DNA from: Pseudomonadota bacterium
GTDB lineage: Bacteria; Pseudomonadota; Alphaproteobacteria; Rhizobiales; Tepidamorphaceae
NCBI GenBank assembly: GCA_023458595.1
Contig: JAEWYT010000023.1
Location: forward strand, 1-64,000
Length of the DNA: 64,000 nt
Reading direction: 5' to 3'
Positions 1-7,902 of this stretch are shown in pieces. Both the position numbers and the translations under genes were made by a program. The first letter of the stretch is position 1. Every line of letters begins with the position of its first letter. The notes beneath the pieces are model-generated. The model saw only the letters and a list, made by a program, of their open reading frames with translations. It did no database searches and was not told the origin of the DNA.

Positions 1-2
1 CC

Positions 3-437
3 CGCATGCGCGACCGGGTCTTCGATATCGACGGCCGCAAGATGCGCGTGCGCACGCTGGGCGTCTCCCATCAGGCCAAGCGCTGGCAGCTCACGATCGA
101 AGGGGAACGTGGGGAACGTTTTCCGCACGGTGTCGCGGCATCGGGCGGGGAACGTTGCGCCGAAAAGGGGAACGTCGAAAACCAACGTTCCCCGGCACAA
201 CCCATTGAAACCAATAGCAAAGGGGAACGTGGGGAACATGGGGAACGTATTTCGACACTAACGCATGTGCGCGGCTGCGCCCACGCGATGGAGTATGGGG
301 AAAAACGTTCCCCACCTTCGTCACCTTCCCAAAGCGCTTGTTCCTCAACGGCTTGCACCGGGGAACGTGCGGGGGAACATCCCTCACCACGTTCCCCGAA
401 CGGCGCTGCGCCGGACTGGCTCAAGGAGGTGCTCTGA
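3..437 (+). CDS. C-terminal end of a phage replication protein (partial)
   Basis: The reading frame is open from the left edge of the window, so this is the 3' end of a longer gene. The first ~30 residues look like the tail of a phage AAA/primase-helicase type protein (inferred from phage context and general resemblance, no catalytic motif is visible). The remaining ~110 residues are low complexity, with GER/GEH tripeptides that are simply the translation of the GGGGAACGT DNA repeats. The stop overlaps the next start (TGATG at 435-439). Function is uncertain; the repeat DNA may be what is selected here rather than the peptide. Confidence 0.5.
   Translation, partial: RMRDRVFDIDGRKMRVRTLGVSHQAKRWQLTIEGERGERFPHGVAASGGERCAEKGNVENQRSPAQPIETNSKGERGEHGERISTLTHVRGCAHAMEYGEKRSPPSSPSQSACSSTACTGERAGEHPSPRSPNGAAPDWLKEVL
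102..397. repeat. Cluster of 12 GGGGAACGT 9-mers
   Basis: GGGGAACGT occurs at 102, 111, 147, 167, 222, 240 and 360. The variant GGGGAACAT occurs at 231 and 372. The reverse complement ACGTTCCCC occurs at 185, 305 and 389. Copies at 102/111 and 222/231/240 are head-to-tail with no spacer. The 9-bp unit keeps the reading frame. Iteron-like or protein-binding function is inference. Confidence 0.9.
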
Positions 438-1084
438 TGGGCATGCTCCGTCAACTCGGCCGTCTCCAGGCGGCAGCGACCGGTCCGCCGCGATGGGTCT
501 TCGATCCGAAACCCGACCCTTGCTCGCGCTCCTTGGAGACAATCATGATTTCGACCATCGAAACCGGCCCCGCCGCAGCAGGGGCCATCGCATTCCGTCC
601 GCATCCGGCTCATGCGCATCGCGCCATTCTCAGCCTCGATCTCGGCACCACGACTGGCTGGGCGTTGCGCAGCCATGACGGCCTGATCACGAGCGGAACG
701 GTCTCGTTCCGGCCGAGCCGCTATGACGGCGGTGGCATGCGATACCTTCGCTTCCGAAGCTGGCTGGACCAGATCGCTGCCGACGCCGGCGGTCTCGCGG
801 CGATCTATTTCGAGGAGGTTCGCCGGCATGTCGGTACCGATGCGGCCCATCTCTATGGCGGCTTCCTGGCGACGCTGAGCGCTTGGTGTGAGAGCCACGC
901 GATCGCCTATCAGGGCGTTCCGGTCGGCACAATCAAGCGGCACGTCGCCGCCAAGGGCAACGCCGACAAGGCCGCCGTCATGGCCGCCGTTCGCGCCCGC
1001 GGCTTTTCGCCCGCGGACGACAATGAAGCCGACGCCATCGCCATCCTGCTCTGGGCCATTGAAACCGAGGGAGGTGTGCGATGA
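437..1084 (+). CDS. RuvC-like crossover junction endodeoxyribonuclease (phage)
   Basis: A 215-residue protein with an RNase H/RuvC-type fold signature. A first acidic residue sits in SLDLGTTTGW (D68), a second in YFEEV (E126/E127), and a C-terminal acidic cluster in DDNEADAIA (D194-D199). The basic GTIKRHVAAKGNADK segment precedes the last motif, as in phage resolvases. It probably resolves Holliday or branched DNA before packaging. The ATG at 437 has a strong AAGGAGGT 6 bases upstream. An in-frame ATG at 545 behind GGAGA is an alternative that keeps the whole nuclease core. The stop overlaps the next gene by ATGA. Confidence 0.8.
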   Translation: MGMLRQLGRLQAAATGPPRWVFDPKPDPCSRSLETIMISTIETGPAAAGAIAFRPHPAHAHRAILSLDLGTTTGWALRSHDGLITSGTVSFRPSRYDGGGMRYLRFRSWLDQIAADAGGLAAIYFEEVRRHVGTDAAHLYGGFLATLSAWCESHAIAYQGVPVGTIKRHVAAKGNADKAAVMAAVRARGFSPADDNEADAIAILLWAIETEGGVR

Positions 1085-1338
1085 GCGGGGATACGATGCT
1101 CAAACATGCCGCGTCGGTCGTCGCCGAGCGCCGTAAGATATACGGCGAACCGGCCGCCGCGATGGCCGTGGTCGCCAGACGCTGGTCGATCACGCTCGGC
1201 CGGCCCATCACGCCGGCGGAGGTCGTGCTCTGCCTCATCGATCTGAAGCTGGCGCGGCTCGGGCACGATCCGAAGCATCAGGATTCGATCCTCGACATCG
1301 CCGGCTATGCAGCGGTGCTGCAGGAGGTCGGACGATGA
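1081..1338 (+). CDS. DUF6378-type phage protein
   Basis: An 85-residue protein with the pattern ASVVAERRKIYGEP, then a tryptophan-containing central helix, then VVLCLIDLKLARL and a final HQDSILDIAGYAA segment. This arrangement is typical of small phage-encoded proteins of the DUF6378 type found beside replication and recombination genes. No enzymatic activity is known to me. It overlaps both neighbours by 4 bases (ATGA), which indicates translational coupling within the early/middle operon. Confidence 0.7.
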   Translation: MSGDTMLKHAASVVAERRKIYGEPAAAMAVVARRWSITLGRPITPAEVVLCLIDLKLARLGHDPKHQDSILDIAGYAAVLQEVGR

Positions 1339-1535
1339 GGTGGCTGCCGAAAGGATATGGCGGCGAACGCCGGTCGGCCGAAGAGGTCAAGCGGGAGGGC
1401 TGGCGCGAGCAGGGCCTCCTCGTCGTCAGCCCCACCGATCCGCGCCTCACCTGGCCCGAGCGGGAACTCGTTCGCCAGCTCGGCGAGAAGCTCTATGGCG
1501 GACGGCGCCAGCCGACGGAGCATCGGCATGGCTGA
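1335..1535 (+). CDS. Small hypothetical phage protein
   Basis: A 66-residue basic protein of unrecognised family. It is supported by its position: ATGA overlap with the gene before it and an 8-base overlap with the start of the gene after it, in an unbroken chain of coupled phage genes. It has no signal peptide or membrane segment. Two other frames across this stretch are also open because of the high GC content, so coding is likely but not certain. Confidence 0.5.
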   Translation: MRWLPKGYGGERRSAEEVKREGWREQGLLVVSPTDPRLTWPERELVRQLGEKLYGGRRQPTEHRHG

Positions 1536-1968
1536 TTGGACTCGTGAACAGGTCGAGGAGCGGTTGATCGAAGCTGCCGACGTCATGAAGCGCCTGCCCG
1601 AGGTTCGGGTGCAGGGCTATTTCTCGGTGTGGCCGAAGATCGTTCACGAGTTCGCTGATCTCGTCGGTCAGGAGCCGCCGCGCATGAAGCGTCCGCCGCC
1701 CTTGCCGGACGCCATCAGCCGCATGGAGGCGACGCTGCCCTGGCTCAGATGGCTGGAGCCCGACGATGCGCGGCTTGTCTGGGCGCGCGCCGAGGGCACA
1801 CCGTGGAAGCCGATCTGTTGGCGCTTCGGGATCTCCCGCGCCACGGCGTGCCGCCGCTGGGAGTACGGCCTCAGCGTCATCACCTGGAAGCTCAACGGAC
1901 AGAAAGTGCCGGCGAAGCGCTCGCGCGCTTTCCTCGTCGACCGCGTTCGCTCGTCAAGTTCATTTTGA
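1528..1968 (+). CDS. DUF6362 family protein with HTH-like C-terminus
   Basis: A 146-residue protein starting with MADWTREQVEERLIEAADV. The conserved QGYFSVWPKIVHEFADLVG and the Met/Pro-rich stretch that follows match the DUF6362 family common in alphaproteobacterial phages. The C-terminal third (PWKPICWRFGISRATACRRW) reads like a helix-turn-helix, suggesting DNA binding. An upstream in-frame start at 1357 exists, but the family begins at the chosen ATG, which lies inside the end of the preceding gene. A role as a late regulator is inferred only from its position before the packaging genes. Confidence 0.75.
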   Translation: MADWTREQVEERLIEAADVMKRLPEVRVQGYFSVWPKIVHEFADLVGQEPPRMKRPPPLPDAISRMEATLPWLRWLEPDDARLVWARAEGTPWKPICWRFGISRATACRRWEYGLSVITWKLNGQKVPAKRSRAFLVDRVRSSSSF

Positions 1969-2361
1969 TGCGTGAGACAATTTTCGCTGAGACATTTCCC
2001 GGCGAGACACAGATCGGCGATTTGGGTTAGTTCTCGGGTATGCTCGGGCGAGCCGCGTGCGGGGATGACCACCGACCGGCGATGCACGGTTCCTCCCTGG
2101 CCGAAATCGTATGCTGGCGGCAATGGCGCGATGCTTGCCCAGTGACGGCGCCGAAATAGGCCATTTCGTTTCGCCAGCATCCTCGCGCTCGTGAATCCAA
2201 ACACTTAGGCGTCTGCGTGCCTCGGCGATGGCGAAGCCGCCGGTCGGGGGCGTTTCGTTTCGAGCGCATTGACGAAGCGGGACCCGTTTCGCCGACACAG
2301 CACAACGGCGGGCTTTCGCGACCGCCGGATCAGATCCTTCACCCATCGCACCGGACCGACC
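1969..2361. other. Intergenic region before the methyltransferase gene
   Basis: About 390 bases without a convincing gene. It opens with the three GAGACA repeats listed separately. It also contains an exact 9-bp inverted repeat, ATGCTGGCG at 2111-2119 and CGCCAGCAT at 2172-2180, with a 52-base loop. The motif TTTCGTTTCG appears twice (about 2163 and 2253). It probably carries the promoter for the ParB-methyltransferase gene, but no confident -35/-10 pair was seen. Confidence 0.5.
1973..2017 (+). repeat. Three TGAGACA repeats at 15-bp period
   Basis: GAGACA occurs at 1974, 1989 and 2004, exactly 15 bases apart, in units TGAGACAATTTTCGC, TGAGACATTTCCCGG and CGAGACACAGATCGG. The array begins 5 bases after the DUF6362 stop codon. 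The even spacing suggests a protein-binding array (operator) rather than chance. Confidence 0.6.
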
Positions 2362-3684
2362 ATGGACGTCGTCGAAACGCCGATCGACAAGCTTGTGCCC
2401 TATGCGCGCAACCCGCGCCGCAACGAGGAGGCTGTCGCCACGGTCGCCGCCTCGCTGGCCGAGTTCGGCTGGCGACAGCCGATCGTCGTCGACGAGGACA
2501 TGGTGATCGTCGTCGGCCACACCCGGTACGAGGCGGCCAAGCGCCTCGGCATGACGAGCGTGCCGGTGCATGTCGCGCAGGGCCTGACGCCGGCGCAGCT
2601 GCGTGCCTACCGGCTGATGGACAACCGCTCGCATCAGAATGCGAGCTGGGACGACGAGCTGCTCAAGCTCGAACTGGCCGATCTGAAGCTCGACGAGTTC
2701 GACCTGGCGCTGACCGGTTTCGAGGACGACGAACTGGCCCGTCTCCTGGCCGAGGCGCCCGTCGAGGGGCTGGTGGACGAAGACGGTGTTCCTGAGCCGC
2801 CCGCCACGCCCGTCACCCGCCGCGGCGATCTCTGGATCCTTGGGGAGCACCGCTTGCTCTGCGGAGATTCGACCTCGGCCGAGGATGTCATCCGACTGAT
2901 GAACGGCGAACGCGCCGCGCTGTTTGCGACCGATCCGCCCTATCTCGTCGACTATGACGGCACCAACCATCCGACGAAGAAGAACGCGTCCGCCCGCGCC
3001 AAGAAGATCGCGAACAAGGACTGGTCCGACGACTACATCGAACAGAAGCACTGGGACGATTCATCCCAAGGGCCGCAGTTCTATGAAGCGTTCATGCGGG
3101 TCGCCATCGACTGCGCCATCAAGGAGGGCGCGGCCTGGTATTGCTGGCATGCCTCGCGGCGCCAGGCGATGCTGGAAGCCTGCTGGTCCAAATTCGATGT
3201 TCTGCATCACCAGCAGATCATCTGGGCCAAGAGCCGTCCGGTGCTCACGCGCTCGATCATGCTGTGGGCGCACGAGCCCTGCCTGTTCGGCTGGCGCTCG
3301 GGCAACAAGCCGCGCGTCAACCGCGAAGGCTTCGAGAACTGGCCGACGACGGTGTGGTCCATCCCGTCGAGCGAGATCGAGACGCGCGAGCACCCGACCT
3401 CGAAACCGGTCCGCGTGTTCACGCTGCCGATGGAGCTGCACACCGTGCCGGGGGAAATCTGCTACGAGCCGTTCTCGGGCTCGGGCTCGCAACTCATCGC
3501 AGGCGAGCGGACGGGGAGACGCGTCTTCGGACTTGAGCTCTCCGAGACTTTTTGTGACGTGATCGTCAACCGCTGGCAGGCCTTCACCGGGAAATCGGCA
3601 AGGCTGGAGGGCGAGAATCGCAGCTTCGACGAGGTGAAGACCGAGCGCGTCGGCGCTCGTGACAGCGATCAGGACGCCGCATGA
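2362..3684 (+). CDS. ParB-domain DNA methyltransferase (adenine-N6/cytosine-N4)
   Basis: A 440-residue fusion. Residues 1-90 form a ParB/Srx-like domain (PIDKLVPYARNPR, then VGHTRYEAAK at 51-60). Residues about 155-410 form an amino-methyltransferase of the beta order: the catalytic DPPY at 191-194 comes before the AdoMet-binding FSGSG at 371-375. Such proteins modify phage DNA against host restriction. The ATG at 2362 is chosen because the ParB domain starts there; a TTG at 2269 is possible. The stop overlaps the start of the next gene. No partner endonuclease is nearby, so this is an orphan methyltransferase. Confidence 0.9.
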   Translation: MDVVETPIDKLVPYARNPRRNEEAVATVAASLAEFGWRQPIVVDEDMVIVVGHTRYEAAKRLGMTSVPVHVAQGLTPAQLRAYRLMDNRSHQNASWDDELLKLELADLKLDEFDLALTGFEDDELARLLAEAPVEGLVDEDGVPEPPATPVTRRGDLWILGEHRLLCGDSTSAEDVIRLMNGERAALFATDPPYLVDYDGTNHPTKKNASARAKKIANKDWSDDYIEQKHWDDSSQGPQFYEAFMRVAIDCAIKEGAAWYCWHASRRQAMLEACWSKFDVLHHQQIIWAKSRPVLTRSIMLWAHEPCLFGWRSGNKPRVNREGFENWPTTVWSIPSSEIETREHPTSKPVRVFTLPMELHTVPGEICYEPFSGSGSQLIAGERTGRRVFGLELSETFCDVIVNRWQAFTGKSARLEGENRSFDEVKTERVGARDSDQDAA

Positions 3685-3902
3685 TGCAGTCGCGCCGAAT
3701 GTCCCTGATCGAGGCGTTGAGCAATGTCGCGATCGGTTACGGCGTGGCCGTGCTGACCCAGATCGCGGTCTTCCCGCTGTTCGGTCTGCAGGTGTCCCTG
3801 AGCGACAATCTGTTGATCGGCGCTCTGTTCACGCTGGTATCCGTGGCGCGCAGCTATGCCGTGCGGCGCATGTTCGAGAGGATGCGCTCTTGGACTGCAT
3901 AA
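3681..3902 (+). CDS. Small two-helix membrane protein, DUF7220-like
   Basis: A 73-residue protein with two predicted membrane segments (about residues 13-32 and 40-56) and a basic C-terminus (RSYAVRRMFERMRS). It resembles short alphaproteobacterial phage membrane proteins of the DUF7220 type. It is coupled to the methyltransferase gene by an ATGATGA overlap. Function unknown; a holin-like role cannot be excluded, but it lies far from the lysis genes. Confidence 0.65.
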   Translation: MMQSRRMSLIEALSNVAIGYGVAVLTQIAVFPLFGLQVSLSDNLLIGALFTLVSVARSYAVRRMFERMRSWTA

Positions 3903-3954
3903 GCGAAACGCCGCCGCCCATGGCGGGCAGCGGCGGCTCAGTGAGGATGGCGTG

Positions 3955-4200
3955 TCAGCGGGTGGGCGTTCCGAGCAGCTTCGCCCGGAAGTCGGCGCCC
4001 ACCGGTCGGCTCTCGCCAACGGTGCGGCCGGCCCGGAGCGCGCCGGCACGGCCGACGAAATAGTAGCCGACCTGCTCGCCGGTTTCCCGGCGCGTTCGCG
4101 TGAGGACCGTGTAGCGGGTCGAGCGTGCATCAGCGATGATCGCTTCGCCTCGGTGCTGCAGGGCGGCGACGAGACGGTCGTGGATGGTGATCCTCGCCAT
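3955..4200 (-). CDS. Hypothetical phage protein, opposite strand
   Basis: An 81-residue protein starting MARITIHDRLVAALQHRGEA. The middle (RYTVLTRTRRETGEQVGYYFVG) looks like a small beta-rich domain. No family was recognised with certainty. It is the last of three minus-strand genes that interrupt the plus-strand phage genome and starts 4 bases after the stop of its neighbour, so they probably form one transcript. An ATG 39 bases further upstream is less likely because it would overlap the neighbour. Confidence 0.6.
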   Translation of the reverse strand: MARITIHDRLVAALQHRGEAIIADARSTRYTVLTRTRRETGEQVGYYFVGRAGALRAGRTVGESRPVGADFRAKLLGTPTR

Positions 4201-4204
4201 AGCC

Positions 4205-4750
4205 TCAGCCCTCCCGGCTGAGGCGGTAGACCCGACCACGTCCGTCGACCTTCTCAGAGGTCACATCGAGCCCGAGCTTCTTCTTGAGCGCCCCGGCGAT
4301 GGCGCCGCGCACCGTATGCGGTTGCCAGTCGAATGCGGCGGCGATCTCGGCGACGGTTGCTCCGTCGGCGCCCTGCAGCATGGCGATCAGCTGGGCCTGC
4401 TTGCTGCCTTCTCGGACCTTCGGCTTTGATGGCGTCTTGACGGCAGCATGATCGCTTTGCGTCGGCTCCGCAGCGTCACGCGAGGCCTCCGGCTCGATGC
4501 CGATGGCGGCGAGCCCGTGCTCGGTGATCGCGAATGTGACGCCGTGGCCGTCGCCGGTCTCGCGCCAGATGTGTTCGCCGATGCGCGTGTCGGCATCGAT
4601 CTCTTCGAGCAGGCCCTGCTTGAGGAGCGAAGCAATCACTTTCTGCGCTGCGCCGCCCTTGAGGTTCTTCGGGAGCGGTAGAGCCAGCATGTTCGCGCGC
4701 TGCGCGGCGGCGCTGAGGACGATCATCTGGGTGTCGGTGAGTTTGGTCAT
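4205..4750 (-). CDS. DUF3489 domain protein
   Basis: A 181-residue protein. The N-terminal half (TQMIVLSAAAQR, KVIASLLKQGLLEE) has a winged-helix look. The C-terminal 70 residues (SKQAQLIAMLQGADGATVAEIAAAFDWQPHTVRGAI, shown here only as the family signature in part) match DUF3489, a small HTH-like domain frequent in proteobacterial phages and plasmids. A role in DNA binding or transcription control is inferred from the fold, not shown. It precedes the 81-residue gene in the minus-strand trio. Confidence 0.8.
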   Translation of the reverse strand: MTKLTDTQMIVLSAAAQRANMLALPLPKNLKGGAAQKVIASLLKQGLLEEIDADTRIGEHIWRETGDGHGVTFAITEHGLAAIGIEPEASRDAAEPTQSDHAAVKTPSKPKVREGSKQAQLIAMLQGADGATVAEIAAAFDWQPHTVRGAIAGALKKKLGLDVTSEKVDGRGRVYRLSREG

Positions 4751-4852
4751 GGGGCAATCCTTGTTCAGGAGAGGCGCGCGACCATCGCGGACCTTCTACT
4801 GCCCCGAGCCCCGAGGGCGAGCCCAGCGGGGCGAAGGCGGGAAGCAGCGCGC

Positions 4853-5074
4853 CTAATCGGCGTGCTCGCCCTCCTTGAAGGCTGCGTCGGTGATGCGCTT
4901 CAGGAGTTCGGCATAGTGCGCGAGGGTTCCGACGTGGCCCCAATTGATCTCGTCGGGGCTGGTGTCGAAGTGGTCGTCGCTCAGGGCCTTGATGCGCTCC
5001 AGCATCGCGTCGATCTCCGCCTTCTTGGCGATGAAAGCGTCGAGGGCGGAAGCGGTGTTTCCGGACTTGGTCAT
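4853..5074 (-). CDS. Small hypothetical phage protein
   Basis: A 73-residue acidic protein beginning MTKSGNTASALDAFIAKKAEID, predicted largely helical. The motif NWGHVGTLAHYAELL is distinctive. Similar short proteins occur with DUF3489 genes in rhizobial phages and plasmids, as far as I recall, but no function is known. A GGAGACC ribosome site precedes the start. It is the first gene of the minus-strand trio, divergent from the terminase genes across about 150 bases. Confidence 0.6.
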   Translation of the reverse strand: MTKSGNTASALDAFIAKKAEIDAMLERIKALSDDHFDTSPDEINWGHVGTLAHYAELLKRITDAAFKEGEHAD

Positions 5075-5221
5075 GGCGGTCTCCAGCGCTTGATGGTGAC
5101 CCCATACAGGCTCTGATCGGCACCCTCATCAAGTCGATAAGTGCATCATTTCATTGCTTTTTCTGCAGTGATGGCGGGGCTCCCGACATGACCTGATCTT
5201 GCCCGGGAGCGGCCCCCGTTC
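5075..5221. promoter_or_regulatory. Divergent intergenic region before the packaging genes
   Basis: 147 bases separate the minus-strand trio from the plus-strand terminase gene. This is the only place a late promoter for the 5222-25918 morphogenesis block could lie close by. No clear sigma-70 element could be assigned by eye. Confidence 0.35.
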
Positions 5222-5791
5222 ATGGCGACCAATACCCAACCCATCGCGGTCATCGCTCGGCTCCTGGACCTGACCGAAAGGCGGGTCCAGCAGCTGGCGC
5301 GCGACGGGATCATCCCGGCGTCGGTCCGGGCCGGCCCCGAACGCGGGCGCTACGATCTCGTCGGCACGGTGCGCGGCTATGTGCGTTACCTGCGCGAACT
5401 GGCGACGCGGTCGCAGACGGGCGCCGCGGATTTCGGTGTCGAGCGCGCTCGGCTGATCAAGGCCAAGGCCGATCTCGCCGAAATGGACGCCCAAGTTCGG
5501 CGCGGCGATCTCTTGCCGGCCGCTCAGGTCGAGGAGGCTTGGATCGCGGTGCTGGCCCGCCTGCGCGCGCGTCTGCTGGTCCTGCCCGACAGGCTGGCGC
5601 CGCTGGTCCACGAGGAGTCCACCATTGCCGGCACGCGCGCGCAGATCCGCGACGCGATCACCGAAGCGCTCGCGGAACTCGCCAGCCTCCCGGCCATCGC
5701 CGTTGATGCTGAAGGGGCCGGCGCGGCTGGCGCAGGCGACGCGCAAGGCGCTGACGATCCTGGCGCCGCCGCCGACTCTGACGATCAGTGA
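5222..5791 (+). CDS. Phage terminase small subunit (Nu1-like)
   Basis: A 189-residue protein with an N-terminal winged-helix DNA-binding segment (IAVIARLLDLTERRVQQLARDG), a basic RYDL...YVRYLREL helix and a long coiled-coil-like middle (ERARLIKAKADLAEMDAQVRRGDL). This is the layout of lambda Nu1-type small terminase subunits, which recognise the packaging site. The C-terminus is Ala/Asp-rich and low complexity. It overlaps the large-subunit gene by 86 bases in another frame. Confidence 0.85.
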   Translation: MATNTQPIAVIARLLDLTERRVQQLARDGIIPASVRAGPERGRYDLVGTVRGYVRYLRELATRSQTGAADFGVERARLIKAKADLAEMDAQVRRGDLLPAAQVEEAWIAVLARLRARLLVLPDRLAPLVHEESTIAGTRAQIRDAITEALAELASLPAIAVDAEGAGAAGAGDAQGADDPGAAADSDDQ

Positions 5792-7682
5792 ATGGGCCGA
5801 CGCCAGGCGCCGCCTGAGTTCCGAAGCCAGCGCCGAGCCCGGCCGCTGGCGCACGGAGCGGGCCATCTACCAGCGCGGCATCATGGACGCGATCTCCGAT
5901 CCGGCGGTCGAAAGCGTCGTCGTGATGTCGTCGAGCCAGACCGGCAAGACGGAGGTGCTGCTCAACACCGTTGCATTCCACATCGACCAGGACCCGGCGC
6001 CGGTGATGGTGGTGATGCCGACGGAACGCGATGCGGAGACCTGGTCGAAGGACCGTTTCTCGCCGATGGCGCGCGATACGCCCTGTCTGCATGGGCGGAT
6101 TTCGGATCCGAAGTCGCGGGACGGTTCGAACAAGATCCTGCACAAGAAGTTTCCCGGCGGGCATCTGACCATCGTCGGCGCCAATGCACCCTCGGGCCTG
6201 GCCAGCCGGCCGATCCGCATCCTCCTGTGCGACGAGGTCGACCGCTATCCGTTCAGCGCCGGCGCCGAGGGCGATCCGGTCAATCTGGCGAAGAAGCGCA
6301 CCGTCACCTTCTGGAACCGCAAGATCGTGCTGGTCTCAACGCCGACCATCCGTGGCGCGAGCCGGATCGAGACCGCCTATGCCGAAAGCGACAGGCGCCG
6401 GTTCTTCGTGCCGTGCCCAGAATGCGGCGAGCATCAGACGCTGGTCTGGGAGCAGGTTCGCTGGGACCGCGACGCGGACGGCGCCCACCGGCCGGAGACC
6501 GCGCGATACCAATGCCGCCATTGCCGCGCGCATTGGAGCGACGCCGAACGCTGGGCCGCCGTGCGCCGGGGCGAATGGCGGGCCGAGGCCCCGTTCGACG
6601 GCATCGCCGGCTTTCACCTGAACGAGGTCTATTCCTCCTGGGTTCGTCTGGAAGCCATGGTGCGCACCTTTCTGTCGGCGAAGGATCACGGCGACGAGGC
6701 GATGAAGACCTTCGTCAATACATCTCTGGGCGAGACCTGGGTCGAGACGGGCGAAGCGCCCGACTGGCAGCGGCTCTACGACCGCAGGGAGAGCTGGCCG
6801 GCCGGCACGGTGCCGATGGGCGGCCTGTTTCTCACCGCCGGCGCCGACGTCCAGAAGGATCGCATCGAGGTCGATGTCTGGGCATGGGGGCGCGGGCTGG
6901 AGAGCTGGCTCGTCGACCACATCGTCATCGAGGGCGGCCCCGAACATGCCGCCGCATGGTCCGCGTTGGACGGTCTCTTGGGCCGCAGCTGGCCGCACGC
7001 CTCGGGGACGGCGATGGGCCTGTCGCGCCTCGCGATCGATACCGGCTTCGAGGCGCCGTCGGTCTACGGCTGGGCCCGGCGCGCCGGCTTCGCGCAGGTG
7101 GCGCCGGTCAAGGGCGTCGAGGGGTTCAATCGGGCGAGCCCGGTCTCCGGCCCGACTTATGTCGATGCGACTGCCGGCGGCAAGCGACTGCGGCGCGGCG
7201 CGCGTCTGTGGTCGGTCGCGGTCTCGACTTTCAAGGCCGAGACCTATCGCTACCTTCGGCTCGAACGGCCGACCGACGAGGAGCGTGCCGGAGGCGCGCG
7301 CTTTCCCGCAGGGACCATCCACCTGCCGGCTTGGGCCGACAGCGAGTGGTGCAAGCAGTTCGTCGCCGAGCAGCTGGTGACGGTGAAGACCAGGCGCGGG
7401 TTTCAGCGGCTCGAATGGCAAAAACTGCGCGAGCGTAACGAGGCGCTGGATTGCCGGGTCTATGCCCGCGCCGCCGCCTGGATCGCCGGTGCCGACCGCT
7501 GGGGCGAGGAGAAATGGCGTGATCTCGAACGCCAGGTCGGCTCGCTCGATCCACGCGACACAGCGGCGCCAGAGACGACAGCCCCTGACCCCGGCGCGCC
7601 AGAGATCGCCTCCGCGGGTCTGGTGCGACGAGCGCCTGCCCGGCGCGGCCGACGGGTGTTCACGCCCAGCTATTTGAGTTGA
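5706..7682 (+). CDS. Phage terminase large subunit (GpA family)
   Basis: A 658-residue packaging motor and nuclease. The Walker A-like MSSSQTGKTE is at 74-83 and Walker B LLCDEVDR at 173-180. Paired CPEC (237-240) and CRHC (270-273) form a zinc ribbon typical of GpA proteins. The C-terminal half is the nuclease region. The ATG at 5706 gives the usual family N-terminus (ILAPPPTLTISEWADA); earlier in-frame starts would lie deeper inside the small-subunit gene. It cuts concatemers and pumps DNA into proheads together with the small subunit. Confidence 0.93.
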   Translation: MLKGPARLAQATRKALTILAPPPTLTISEWADARRRLSSEASAEPGRWRTERAIYQRGIMDAISDPAVESVVVMSSSQTGKTEVLLNTVAFHIDQDPAPVMVVMPTERDAETWSKDRFSPMARDTPCLHGRISDPKSRDGSNKILHKKFPGGHLTIVGANAPSGLASRPIRILLCDEVDRYPFSAGAEGDPVNLAKKRTVTFWNRKIVLVSTPTIRGASRIETAYAESDRRRFFVPCPECGEHQTLVWEQVRWDRDADGAHRPETARYQCRHCRAHWSDAERWAAVRRGEWRAEAPFDGIAGFHLNEVYSSWVRLEAMVRTFLSAKDHGDEAMKTFVNTSLGETWVETGEAPDWQRLYDRRESWPAGTVPMGGLFLTAGADVQKDRIEVDVWAWGRGLESWLVDHIVIEGGPEHAAAWSALDGLLGRSWPHASGTAMGLSRLAIDTGFEAPSVYGWARRAGFAQVAPVKGVEGFNRASPVSGPTYVDATAGGKRLRRGARLWSVAVSTFKAETYRYLRLERPTDEERAGGARFPAGTIHLPAWADSEWCKQFVAEQLVTVKTRRGFQRLEWQKLRERNEALDCRVYARAAAWIAGADRWGEEKWRDLERQVGSLDPRDTAAPETTAPDPGAPEIASAGLVRRAPARRGRRVFTPSYLS

Positions 7683-7686
7683 GACC

Positions 7687-7899
7687 ATGACGCTTGACGA
7701 CATGATCGCGCGCCGCGATGCGCTGCTCGCCGCCCGTTGGCGCGGCGTGCGCACCGTCGAGGTCGAGGGGCGCCGCATCACCTATGCGAGCGATGCCGAA
7801 ATGGCGGCCGCCCTCGGCGACCTCGAACGGCGGATCGCCGAGGAGCAAACCGGCGCGCGCCGTCGCATCGTTCGCACGACGGCAAGCAAGGGGCTCTGA
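7687..7899 (+). CDS. gpW-like head-tail joining protein
   Basis: A 70-residue protein matching the gpW layout: a short helix (DDMIARRDALLAARW), a beta hairpin (VRTVEVEGRRITYAS) and a second helix (AALGDLERRIAEE). It sits between terminase and portal genes as in lambda. gpW-type proteins complete DNA-filled heads before tail joining. It starts 4 bases after the terminase stop. Confidence 0.85.
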   Translation: MTLDDMIARRDALLAARWRGVRTVEVEGRRITYASDAEMAAALGDLERRIAEEQTGARRRIVRTTASKGL

Positions 7900-7902
7900 C
7901 CC

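Noticed and set aside
5784..7438. Alternative plus-strand frame inside the large terminase gene
   Set aside because: Arg/Pro-rich translation without domain pattern; the overlapping frame contains all terminase motifs.
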